Source of the DNA: a virus
Reading direction: 5' to 3' (one strand)
Length of the DNA: 23,009 nt
Virus record (IMG/VR): IMGVR_UViG_3300033992_000757
Coordinates: 1 to 23,009 of that record
Shown: positions 13,491 to 19,611 of the stretch, piece after piece
Layout of the letters: the number at the start of each line of letters is the position of its first letter
Position numbering within the stretch: position 1 is the first letter of the stretch
The notes under the pieces: generated by a model
Told to the model about the DNA's origin: nothing
Seen by the model: the letters and a program-made list of their open reading frames with translations, nothing else
Databases searched by the model: none
Program-made: the position numbers and the translations under genes

Positions 13491-15128
13491 ATGGCGACCA
13501 TCAACGGAACATTCAACAGCCTGATCGCGGGAACGCTGTCGGGCACCGTCGCCACCCCTGGCGCTACTGGCCCCGCCGGCCCTGCCGGCCCTGCCGGCCC
13601 TCAGGGCGTCCCAGGAGCTCCCGGCGTCGGCGTCCCTGCTGGCGGAACTACGGGCCAATTCCTGACCAAGTCGAGCAACCTCGATTATTCGACTGGCTGG
13701 TCGACCCTATCTCTCGCCGGCTACGCGACCGAGTCCTGGGTGACCGCTGGTTTTTATCCTCTCACTGGTAACCCCTCGGGCTTCCTGACGGCCTCGGCGC
13801 TTACGCCCTACCTGACCAAAGCCGATAATCTCGGCAGCCTGACCAACTTCGCCACGGCCCGCGACAACCTCAACCTCGGCACGCTTAACTCCCCGACCTT
13901 TGCGGGTCTCACGTTGCAGGGCTCAGGCGCTAACGTCGGCCAGTATACGCCGACCTCCCTGAGCCTGACGCACACGACCTTCGGTTCCTTCGTGATCTCG
14001 CCGTCGTCGGGCATCACGTTCCCCGATACCTCCATTCAGACGACCGCCTTCGTCGCCGGCTCCGGCTTGCCCACTGGCGGCACGGTCGGCCAAGTCCTGA
14101 CCAAGAACTCCGGCACGAACTTTGACGCGTCCTTTGCGACCCTCATCCCGGGCGACCGCTACCTGACGAGCTCGACGACGAGCCTGACCATCGACAACGC
14201 GAACAAGACCCTGACCGTCGGCACGGGCTTGTCGTACACCCCGCAGCAGGACGTGGTCATCGCCTATGACGCGGCGAACCATATGCACGCCCAGGTGCTG
14301 ACGTACAACTCCGGCACGGGTGTCATGACGGTCGATGTGCGCAGTCACTCCGGCTCGGGCACGTTCTCGCTCTGGACGGTCAATGTTGGCGGCACGGTTC
14401 CCGAGGCCTCCGTTGCCTGGGGTTCTATCACCGGGGTTTTGGGCAATCAGGTAGACCTCGCTGGCGCTCTTTCGGCCAAGCTCGAAGTCACGACCGCGGC
14501 CTCGACTTACTTCACGATCGCATCGGCTGCGGGCAAGGCGAACCTCTCCGGGGCGACGTTCACGGGTAAGGTCAACTTGGCAACGATTTCGGCATCAAGC
14601 CCGAGCGTGAACCTCGGAGGGCAATGCGACTCTGCACCGGCTTCGGCAACGAACGGAGACCTCTGGATTTCAAACGCTGCCTCCCCTAAAATCACCTATC
14701 GGATTGGCGGGATTAATTACAACTTAGCCGTCCTGAACCAGTTCAACACGTTCACGGGCCAGATGGTCATCAACACGACCTCTTCATCGACCGCCGCCCT
14801 GCGTGTCACTCAGCTCGGAGCAGCAAACGCCATCGAAGTCGAGGACAGCACGTCCCCTGACGCCACCCGTTTCGTCGTCGACGCCAACGGCAAGGTCGGA
14901 ATCGGCGTCGCCCCGGATACGACCGCCGCGCTCAAGGTCGATGCGAACGGCATCATGTTCGGAGATGGCACGCTGCTGATCACGGCGCCGAATAGTGTCC
15001 AATTTAATGGCAGCTCCCAAGCCAATCCCATTTCAGGTTCCTTTGATAACAGTTCTACTTCTTACCCTAGCGAACTACTTGTTAATTTCGGAGGCACTAT
15101 CTACGCAGTCCCTGCCCGCATCGTATAA
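13491..15128 (+). CDS. Tail fibre / receptor-binding protein with collagen-like segment
   Basis: This 545-aa protein is predicted to be a trimeric tail fibre. After an N-terminal 23 residues (MATINGTFNSLIAGTLSGTV) comes a collagen-like run of eight Gly-X-Y triplets (24-47). Two related modules follow: 'GGTTGQFLTKSSNLDYSTGW' (51-70) and 'GGTVGQVLTKNSGTNFDASF' (196-215). Also present are fibre-type motifs 'LTKADNLGSLTNFATARDNL', 'LGTLNSPTFAGL' and a later 'LSGATFTGKVNL'. The last about 45 residues (from 15000) have different, A/T-richer codons, as often seen at exchangeable receptor-binding tips. No intramolecular chaperone domain is evident. Confidence 0.85.
   Translation: MATINGTFNSLIAGTLSGTVATPGATGPAGPAGPAGPQGVPGAPGVGVPAGGTTGQFLTKSSNLDYSTGWSTLSLAGYATESWVTAGFYPLTGNPSGFLTASALTPYLTKADNLGSLTNFATARDNLNLGTLNSPTFAGLTLQGSGANVGQYTPTSLSLTHTTFGSFVISPSSGITFPDTSIQTTAFVAGSGLPTGGTVGQVLTKNSGTNFDASFATLIPGDRYLTSSTTSLTIDNANKTLTVGTGLSYTPQQDVVIAYDAANHMHAQVLTYNSGTGVMTVDVRSHSGSGTFSLWTVNVGGTVPEASVAWGSITGVLGNQVDLAGALSAKLEVTTAASTYFTIASAAGKANLSGATFTGKVNLATISASSPSVNLGGQCDSAPASATNGDLWISNAASPKITYRIGGINYNLAVLNQFNTFTGQMVINTTSSSTAALRVTQLGAANAIEVEDSTSPDATRFVVDANGKVGIGVAPDTTAALKVDANGIMFGDGTLLITAPNSVQFNGSSQANPISGSFDNSSTSYPSELLVNFGGTIYAVPARIV
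13575..13601 (+). repeat. Three perfect 9-bp tandem repeats in the fibre gene
   Basis: GCCGGCCCT occurs three times in a row (13575-13583, 13584-13592, 13593-13601) and encodes the Ala-Gly-Pro part of the collagen run. Gain or loss of a unit keeps the frame and changes the collagen length by one triplet. Confidence 0.85.
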
Positions 15129-15131
15129 TTT

Positions 15132-15263
15132 ATGATCCTCGCAATCCTCTCCTTCATCGCCGGCCTGATCACGGGTCTGCTCGTCATGCGAAAGCACGCC
15201 GCCAAAGCCTCCGAGCTGGAGGCCAAGGGCAAGGCCGCTCTCGACGCGCTCAAGGGACGCTGA
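15132..15263 (+). CDS. 43-aa single-pass membrane peptide
   Basis: ATG 15132 opens a 43-aa frame. The N-terminal hydrophobic helix (residues 2-19, ILAILSFIAGLITGLLVM) is followed by a basic, then alternating charged helix (KHAAKASELEAKGKAALDAL). It would sit in the inner membrane with the C-terminus inside, by the positive-inside rule. It lies between the fibre gene and the lipoprotein, 3 nt after the fibre stop, and opens the membrane-protein cluster. It could be a small holin, an anti-holin or a holin partner. No family match is claimed. Confidence 0.6.
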   Translation: MILAILSFIAGLITGLLVMRKHAAKASELEAKGKAALDALKGR

Positions 15264-15267
15264 CCCT

Positions 15268-16011
15268 GTGCGCTTGCTCCTGGTCATCGCCGTCCTGGCC
15301 CTGACCGGGTGCAGTCTGTTCCGCAAGGGTGACGCCCTGCCGCCCCTGCCCGTCCAGCCGCCGGCCCCGACCAAGCCTGACGCCGTCCAGACCCTAGGCA
15401 AAGACCTCGACAAGACGGATCACCGCGTAGGCGCTGCGCTCGTGGCCATCGAGAAGAACGCCGACAAGCCCAAGGTGGTCGTCGCGGAGTCTCGCCTCGC
15501 TCAGTCCTATCTGCCCCCGCCCCCCGAGGCGGACGTGGCCTTCGCCGTTGCCCGGGCTACCAAGGCCGACCCCATCGACTACGCCAAGCAGATGGAGTTC
15601 GGACGCAAACTCGCCACCGCCGTGAACAAGGCATGGGAGAAGCTCGAGGCCGACCAGAAGGAAGCCGCCCGCGTCTCTGGCCTGAAGGACGCCCGCATCG
15701 TCGAGCTGACTAAGGAGGTCGAGCGCGTGAAGAAGGACGCCTCCGCCCAGACTTGGACGCTCGTCGGCGCCGGCCTCGCCGTCATCGGTGCGCTGACGAC
15801 CGCCTTCATGGGCCCGCGTATCGGTCTGCCCCTGCTACTCTGCGGAGCCTTCTGCGGATCGGTTCCATTCATCATCGACTCGCCCTGGTTCGAGTACGCC
15901 GCCGGTGCGACCATCGTCATCTCCTGCGGCCTCGGTCTCTGGTGGCTGGCCGACAAGGTGCGCGACTCGGTGAACAAGCCCTCTCCCACCGATGAGCCGC
16001 CGCAAGAATAA
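15268..16011 (+). CDS. Lipoprotein with C-terminal membrane segments (possible spanin-like lysis protein)
   Basis: GTG 15268 gives 247 aa. Residues 1-15 are a lipoprotein signal with lipobox LTGC (Cys15; the +2 Ser would favour the outer membrane). A proline-rich stretch (25-38) and a helical charged region (about 100-160, likely coiled coil) follow. Three hydrophobic segments come next (about 163-181, 186-203, 210-228). An N-terminal lipid anchor plus a C-terminal membrane anchor is the plan of unimolecular spanins such as T1 gp11, which fuse inner and outer membranes in lysis. It is longer and has more membrane segments than gp11, so the role is an inference. The neighbouring holin supports it. 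The 3' end overlaps the next gene by 20 nt. Confidence 0.65.
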   Translation: MRLLLVIAVLALTGCSLFRKGDALPPLPVQPPAPTKPDAVQTLGKDLDKTDHRVGAALVAIEKNADKPKVVVAESRLAQSYLPPPPEADVAFAVARATKADPIDYAKQMEFGRKLATAVNKAWEKLEADQKEAARVSGLKDARIVELTKEVERVKKDASAQTWTLVGAGLAVIGALTTAFMGPRIGLPLLLCGAFCGSVPFIIDSPWFEYAAGATIVISCGLGLWWLADKVRDSVNKPSPTDEPPQE

Positions 16012-16276
16012 GGTCAAAGTCGTCAGCCGACGCTTAGGCCGTGAGCGTGCCTGGGGACAGGCCTTCATCGGCGAGAACAAGCTGGAGATAGATCCAAGGC
16101 TCGGCGCACGGCGTTCCCTTGAAGTTCTAATTCACGAGGTCACCCACCTCGCCCATCCAGGGATGTCAGAGCCTGAGGTCGACCGCACGGGCAAGATGAT
16201 CTGCGCCGTGCTCTGGTCTCAGAACTACCGCCGCGTCCTGCTCGAACCTAACGCCAAGCCGCCCCGCATCTCGTGA
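15992..16276 (+). CDS. HExxH mini-protein, putative zinc metallopeptidase-like
   Basis: This 94-aa basic protein has a HEVTH motif (H48, E49, H52) in the context 'LEVLIHEVTHLAHPGMSEPEVDRTGKMICAVLW'. It resembles small phage proteins annotated as metallopeptidase-like. E60 or E62 could be the third zinc ligand. The domain is much smaller than typical SprT or M-clan peptidases. Substrate is unknown, and it has no signal peptide. It overlaps the lipoprotein gene upstream and the holin gene downstream (GTGA), so it is translated with the lysis-type cluster. It could act on a phage or host protein, or it could be structural without catalysis. Confidence 0.65.
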   Translation: MSRRKNKVKVVSRRLGRERAWGQAFIGENKLEIDPRLGARRSLEVLIHEVTHLAHPGMSEPEVDRTGKMICAVLWSQNYRRVLLEPNAKPPRIS

Positions 16277-16653
16277 GCCCTCCTCCTCCGCCCATCGACC
16301 CCGAGTCCCTGCCGAAAGAGCTGAAGGACGGCGTCGTCGCGTCAGTCCTTGGCGGCCTCGCCATGACGGCCCGCCTCCTGCTCTCGACCGAACCCGTGTC
16401 CCTGGGATGGGTCGTGCGCCGTGTCCTCGCCGCCGCGATCACCGCGGCCTTGGTCGGCTACGGCATCCAAGACCACATCCAAAGCCCGGGCCTGAAGATG
16501 GCAGTCGTCGGTGCGGCCGGCTACGCGGCCCCCGAATGTCTGGACTACCTGATGAAATACATCAAGGCCCGCGGAGAGAAGGAAGTCGCCGCGGTCGTCG
16601 GCAAACCCAAACCCCATGGCAAAGGTAAAGCAGTCACTAAGCGGAAGCGGTAA
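16273..16653 (+). CDS. Putative holin
   Basis: GTG 16273 (GTGA overlap) gives 126 aa. Three hydrophobic helices are seen (about 21-37, 46-64, 73-87). The sequence 'LGWVVRRVLAAAITAALVGYG' then 'GLKMAVVGAAGYAAPECLDYL' resembles holins of the LydA/holin-3 style, followed by a strongly basic cytoplasmic tail (KPKPHGKGKAVTKRKR). The N-terminus is proline-rich and uncharged. Holins form membrane holes that time lysis. Context with a spanin-like lipoprotein and another small membrane protein fits. The lysozyme-like gene is not adjacent but 2.5 kb downstream. Its end overlaps the next gene by 38 nt. Confidence 0.7.
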   Translation: MSPPPPPIDPESLPKELKDGVVASVLGGLAMTARLLLSTEPVSLGWVVRRVLAAAITAALVGYGIQDHIQSPGLKMAVVGAAGYAAPECLDYLMKYIKARGEKEVAAVVGKPKPHGKGKAVTKRKR

Positions 16654-16939
16654 CCTCCTGCTCGCGGTCACGCTGCTCACCGGCTTTGCGGGAGTCTCGG
16701 CCCTGTCGTCGGCCTACATCGCCGGGTATGTCCTCGACCAGTTGCAATCGACCGACGCCCTGGTCATGATCGTGACGGACGCGGGCCTGAAGTCCGACTC
16801 GGCCGACCTCGAGCGCAACATGAGCACGGCGACCCTAGCCCTGAAGTCCGTCCGCGACCTTGGCTGGGCCTTGGCCGTAGGGTGCTTAGGGGTAGGGGTG
16901 GCGGTCTTCTTACGCTCCCGCCGTCAAAACGCCTCCTAG
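16616..16939 (+). CDS. Small two-TM membrane protein, end of the late module
   Basis: This 107-aa protein has an N-terminal basic patch (MAKVKQ), a long hydrophobic segment (about 13-40), a mixed polar middle with acidic residues (41-80), a second membrane segment (about 81-99) and a basic end (RSRRQ). Both termini are predicted inside. Overlap with the holin gene suggests co-translation and a possible anti-holin or holin-partner role, but no family was recognised. It is the last gene before the control region with the second terminator. Confidence 0.6.
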   Translation: MAKVKQSLSGSGNLLLAVTLLTGFAGVSALSSAYIAGYVLDQLQSTDALVMIVTDAGLKSDSADLERNMSTATLALKSVRDLGWALAVGCLGVGVAVFLRSRRQNAS

Positions 16940-16965
16940 GGCAAGCCAGAGGGGTCTAATGCCCC

Positions 16966-16995
16966 TTGACGCGGCGCCCTAGGGTGGCACATTAG
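16966..16995 (+). promoter_or_regulatory. Possible promoter upstream of the second terminator
   Basis: TTGACG (16966-16971) lies 17-18 nt before ACATTA/CATTAG (16989-16995). CCCTAGGG, a perfect 8-bp palindrome, lies in the spacer. The −10 match is weak. A transcript would begin about 17002 and run at once into the hairpin at 17005, which suggests attenuation or a decoy. Confidence 0.35.
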
Positions 16996-17004
16996 CCTTA
17001 GTAA

Positions 17005-17048
17005 ACCCCCCGGCCCTCTCAACGATGGTTTCTCTCGGGGGGTCTTTT
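17005..17048 (+). terminator. Terminator between late and early-type modules
   Basis: ACCCCCCG (17005-17012) pairs perfectly with CGGGGGGT (17036-17043) across a 23-nt loop, followed by C and TTTT (17045-17048). The short T-run and large loop make it weaker in form than the capsid terminator. Its place after the last late gene supports it. Confidence 0.7.
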
Positions 17049-17077
17049 GTGCCTGTCAAAAGTTTCGGCAAAAGAGT

Positions 17078-17106
17078 TTGACGGAATGCATTTGGTCTGA
17101 GAGATT
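17078..17106 (+). promoter_or_regulatory. Possible promoter for the right-hand module
   Basis: TTGACG (17078-17083), a 17-nt spacer, then GAGATT (17101-17106). Transcription would start near 17113, about 14 nt before ATG 17127. Only three of six −10 bases match consensus. It is placed where a promoter for the downstream operon is needed, after a terminator. Confidence 0.4.
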
Positions 17107-17126
17107 GGTCTGGCACCACAAAAAAC

Positions 17127-17321
17127 ATGACCACCGCCGAAGCCATTACCGCCCTCCGTATCGCCGCCACCGCCCGCCTGACCGAAGACAAGGTCGCTCG
17201 TCGTAAAGCAAACAAAGCCTTCAAGGCCGCCGCCCTCAACCTTTGGGCCGCTTGGCAGATCGAAGGCTACCCGGAAGACGCTAACGAAGTCCTTCGCGCC
17301 TACGGCATCTGCTTCGCCTAA
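17127..17321 (+). CDS. Unrecognised 64-aa protein, first of the right-hand operon
   Basis: This small helical protein is rich in A, K and R ('ITALRIAATARLTEDKVARR', 'KAFKAAALNLWAAWQIEG') and ends in 'ANEVLRAYGICFA'. It has no membrane segment. No family is recognised. As the first gene after the terminator and the possible promoter it would be among the first transcribed. ATG 17127 follows an A/C-rich leader (CACCACAAAAAAC) with no Shine-Dalgarno. Confidence 0.6.
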   Translation: MTTAEAITALRIAATARLTEDKVARRKANKAFKAAALNLWAAWQIEGYPEDANEVLRAYGICFA

Positions 17322-17322
17322 T

Positions 17323-17332
17323 CTCCACCCAC
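17323..17332 (+). promoter_or_regulatory. C-rich leader box before ATG 17345
   Basis: CTCCACCCAC, followed by GCAAACACACCC and ATG. It is the first of several purine-poor leaders in this module (others at 17483, 17764, 18491, 20112, 20339 and 21627). Confidence 0.45.
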
Positions 17333-17344
17333 GCAAACACACCC

Positions 17345-17482
17345 ATGAAGTCCCTCATCGCCCTCTCCTTCCTCATCATCTTCGGATGGCTCGCCGTCGT
17401 CACCTTCGCCGGCCCCGAACTGGCCCGGGCCATCAACGGCCCCGAGCCGGTCAAGGCCAAGGCCGTCCGCAGCGCCCGCTAA
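17345..17482 (+). CDS. 45-aa single-pass membrane protein
   Basis: ATG 17345 to TAA gives 45 aa. It begins MKSLIALSFLIIFGWLAVVT, a hydrophobic helix that is either a membrane anchor or an uncleaved signal. A short polar tail (PELARAINGPEPVKAKAVRSAR) follows. The C-rich leader before it and another just after its stop frame it as a real gene. Function is unknown; small early membrane peptides in phages often act on host membrane processes, but nothing here shows that. Confidence 0.55.
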   Translation: MKSLIALSFLIIFGWLAVVTFAGPELARAINGPEPVKAKAVRSAR

Positions 17483-17494
17483 TTTCCCACCCAC
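17483..17494 (+). promoter_or_regulatory. C-rich leader box before ATG 17503
   Basis: TTTCCCACCCAC, then ACCACACC and ATG. Nearly identical to the box at 17764; no Shine-Dalgarno is present. Confidence 0.5.
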
Positions 17495-17502
17495 ACCACA
17501 CC

Positions 17503-17763
17503 ATGACCTGGCGCTGCATCAAAACCTTTAACTCAAGCAAGTTTAAGCACGAGGATGCCTGCTTGTTTTTCCATAAAAAATACAAGTATCCGATGCTTCT
17601 CAGTCTCTTCAGGTTTGATGAAGAATACATCAAGGCCTGCGAAAAGAGAGACGGTTACAGTTACGGAGAACCGCGAGATGATTGGGATGACATTAACGGC
17701 GACACCGAAAGTCTCGATCAGTTTTCCCATTGGATGCCTATCAATAAACCCAAAAAGAAATAA
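17503..17763 (+). CDS. DUF551-like small protein, A/T-rich
   Basis: This 86-aa protein ends with 'SLDQFSHWMPINKPKKK', which matches the 'THWMPLP.P' C-terminal signature of DUF551-type phage proteins. It carries a tryptophan near the start (MTWRCIKTF). Function of that family is unknown. ATG 17503 is chosen over an upstream in-frame start at 17386 because that would overlap the 45-aa gene and because the C-rich leader lies just before it. Base use is clearly A/T-richer than in both neighbours (for example CATAAAAAATACAAG), suggesting recent acquisition. Confidence 0.65.
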   Translation: MTWRCIKTFNSSKFKHEDACLFFHKKYKYPMLLSLFRFDEEYIKACEKRDGYSYGEPRDDWDDINGDTESLDQFSHWMPINKPKKK

Positions 17764-17779
17764 CTTCCCACCCACCCAC
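17764..17779 (+). promoter_or_regulatory. C-rich leader box before ATG 17780
   Basis: CTTCCCACCCACCCAC lies directly against the ATG. It contains no purine run that could pair with a standard anti-Shine-Dalgarno. Confidence 0.5.
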
Positions 17780-18040
17780 ATGAACCAAGAACCCATCGAC
17801 CTAATCACCGTCGGCGACCGCCCCATCCGGCTGTCCCGCCCGGTGCTCCCCCACGCCGCCCGCCGTCTCGCCGAGACGCTCCCGCAACTGAACGCCCTCA
17901 ACACGGCCGGCAAGTCTCAGGCCGATGCGGCCGAGGCCCTCGGCGTCTCCGTCGGCGCCGTCCGCTCTTGGATCGCGCTGGCGAACCTGTCCTGGTCGAA
18001 CATCAACCGCCGCGGCCCCTACGCCAAGCGCACGAAGTAA
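17780..18040 (+). CDS. Helix-turn-helix protein (86 aa)
   Basis: The C-terminal half has an HTH: 'SQADAAEALGVSVGAVRSWI' (about residues 46-65) then 'ALANLSWSNINRRGPYAKR'. The N-terminus is short and β-like ('PIDLITVGDRPIRLSRP'). It probably binds DNA. It is directly followed (4 nt) by a second protein with two related HTH units. The start at 17780 follows a C-rich leader; longer in-frame starts (17555) would overlap the previous gene. A regulator of this operon is possible but unproven. Confidence 0.65.
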   Translation: MNQEPIDLITVGDRPIRLSRPVLPHAARRLAETLPQLNALNTAGKSQADAAEALGVSVGAVRSWIALANLSWSNINRRGPYAKRTK

Positions 18041-18044
18041 GACC

Positions 18045-18482
18045 ATGCCCGCCCCCAAACCTCCCCGCGGCGCCAAGGCCACGCAGACCTTGAACGGCGT
18101 CAAGATGAGCCAACTCAAGTTCGACCGCATTCTCGCCTTCCGCGCTCAACTCCCGCAGCTCGACCACAAGGAGCGCCTCGGTTCGCTCGACATCGCCTCC
18201 CGCCTGGGCGTGTCGTCGTCCTGCGTCAATCAGTGGCTGCGCATCCTCGGCTACCGCCTGAACAACCACAACGGCCGCACGATCTACAAGCACGACCATA
18301 CGGGTTGGGAAGAGAAGATTCTCCCCGTCTACAAGAAGACCGGCTACATGGCCGGCAAGACGGCCGAACTCCTGGGCATGGACAAGTCGGTCGTCTACCG
18401 CTGGCTGGCGAACACCGGGCACCTTAAGCCCAAGTACGCCCCCCGCGACATCTCAACCTATAAGTTCCAATCCTACCGCTAA
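18045..18482 (+). CDS. Protein with two HTH units (145 aa)
   Basis: Two HTH motifs of the same style are seen: 'GSLDIASRLGVSSSCVNQWL' (residues 46-65) and 'YMAGKTAELLGMDKSVVYRW' (about 104-123). Both end in a V..W(L) recognition helix followed by a glycine turn. The N-terminus is basic (MPAPKPPRGAKATQ) and the tail carries aromatic residues. Two units suggest binding to a split or repeated DNA site. ATG 18045 is chosen because it lies 4 nt after the previous stop; an earlier in-frame start at 17925 would overlap that gene. It could be a replication or transcription accessory factor. Confidence 0.65.
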   Translation: MPAPKPPRGAKATQTLNGVKMSQLKFDRILAFRAQLPQLDHKERLGSLDIASRLGVSSSCVNQWLRILGYRLNNHNGRTIYKHDHTGWEEKILPVYKKTGYMAGKTAELLGMDKSVVYRWLANTGHLKPKYAPRDISTYKFQSYR

Positions 18483-18514
18483 TGCCTGACCCTTCCCACC
18501 GCCCCTACCAACCC

Positions 18515-18874
18515 ATGACCATCATCCGACCTGACTCCCTGCCCGCCTTCTGGTGGCTCTTCCCCTGGAGCATCGCCCGTCAGCTGCACAAGAACGCCGT
18601 GGCCCTCAAGGCCATGTCCGACCGCCTCGACCAAGCCGTGACCATGCAGACGCATATCATCTCCGACCAGTCCGAGGAGATCGCAAACCTCCGCACCGAG
18701 GCCGAGCGTCTCGCCGGCAACGTGAACTATTGGCGCATCGAGGCCGAGACCGACCACGCCCGATGGCTCCGCGTCCTCGAGGAGAATGACAAGCTGCGCA
18801 AGCAGATCGCCGACATCGACGCCGCCATCATGCTAGGCCGCGTCATCACCCCCGACGCTCACCCCCATGAGTAG
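18515..18874 (+). CDS. Coiled-coil protein with hydrophobic N-terminus (119 aa)
   Basis: From ATG 18515 the protein begins MTIIRPDSLPAFWWLFPWSI, an aromatic hydrophobic stretch too short for a sure membrane span. A long helical region (about 25-100) with heptad-like spacing and E/R/A/L content follows. Another in-frame ATG at 18482 overlaps the preceding stop and adds 11 residues. I prefer 18515 because a CCTTCCCACC box (18491-18500) lies before it, as for other genes here. Function is unknown; a membrane-associated scaffold is one possibility. Confidence 0.55.
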   Translation: MTIIRPDSLPAFWWLFPWSIARQLHKNAVALKAMSDRLDQAVTMQTHIISDQSEEIANLRTEAERLAGNVNYWRIEAETDHARWLRVLEENDKLRKQIADIDAAIMLGRVITPDAHPHE

Positions 18875-19151
18875 TTTCCGCCACCTCGACGGCATGGTCG
18901 CCCTGCTCTCCGAGGTATATGAAATCAATGAGCGAATCCTGACCGGTGACATCACGTCCAACAAGACCGCCATCGCCTCCGGCCGCATGAAGAAACTCCT
19001 GCACCACTATCACGAGGCCCTGCACGAGGACGGCGCCGTGAAGGTATCGCTCCAGGCCTACGCCGCCGCCGGTGGCTGGGTCGGCATCACCTACTCCTAC
19101 GAGCTCGACGGCTTCGAGGTCGCCGGATCACAAGTCCCCCGCCGCGTATGA
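18867..19151 (+). CDS. Unrecognised 94-aa protein
   Basis: It overlaps the preceding gene by 8 nt and the lysozyme-like gene by 4 (ATGA), so it is probably translated by coupling. The sequence has helices ('VALLSEVYEINERILTGDI', 'RMKKLLHHYHEALHED') and a glycine-rich turn near residues 65-75 (AYAAAGGWVGITYSY). No signal peptide, membrane span or known motif is seen. Direct coupling to the secreted muramidase-like gene may mean a related role, such as an inhibitor or partner, but nothing in the sequence shows this. Confidence 0.5.
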   Translation: MSSFRHLDGMVALLSEVYEINERILTGDITSNKTAIASGRMKKLLHHYHEALHEDGAVKVSLQAYAAAGGWVGITYSYELDGFEVAGSQVPRRV

Positions 19152-19600
19152 CCCTCAACCAGCGCTTCTCCGTCGTCGCCCTGCTGCTCCTCGGCCTCAA
19201 CGCCCAGGCCAAGACCGACGCCGCCTTCCTCGAGGCCGTTGCCGCGGTAGAGTCCGGCCACAACCGCAAGGCCATCGGCAAGGCCGGTGAGCGTGGCATG
19301 TATCAGGTCGGCAAGGCCGCATGGGACGACGCCTCCGCCCGCCTCAAGGCCGAGGGCCATTACGCCTTCCCCTGGTCTAAATGGCGCGACGCCACGGCGC
19401 AGGACATGGTCGCCGCTTCGCACCTCCGCTGGATCAGGTCGAACTTCCACCGCATCGGCATGACCGACCCGACCCCCGAACAGATGGCGCTCGTCTGGAA
19501 TGTCGGATGGACGGAGGCCCGCAGCCGAGACTTCCGGGCAAACGACTACGCCTTCCGCGTGGCTAATTTATTCCGCTCGCAAAAGGTTTTGAGCCGTTGA
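19148..19600 (+). CDS. Secreted lysozyme/lytic transglycosylase-like enzyme (putative endolysin)
   Basis: This 150-aa protein has an N-terminal signal peptide or signal-anchor (MTLNQRFSVVALLLLGLNAQ, cleavage near residue 21). The SLT/lysozyme-like core follows at once: 'FLEAVAAVESGHNRKAIGKA' with E35 as the likely catalytic acid, then 'GERGMYQVGKAAWDDA' (48-63). The C-terminal part 'PEQMALVWNVGWTEA' fits a small helical lysozyme fold. It should cut the glycan strands of peptidoglycan. With a Sec-type export signal it could reach the periplasm without a large-pore holin. It lies in the right-hand module next to recombination genes, not in the holin cluster. Confidence 0.75.
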   Translation: MTLNQRFSVVALLLLGLNAQAKTDAAFLEAVAAVESGHNRKAIGKAGERGMYQVGKAAWDDASARLKAEGHYAFPWSKWRDATAQDMVAASHLRWIRSNFHRIGMTDPTPEQMALVWNVGWTEARSRDFRANDYAFRVANLFRSQKVLSR

Positions 19601-19611
19601 AAGTTTCGACC

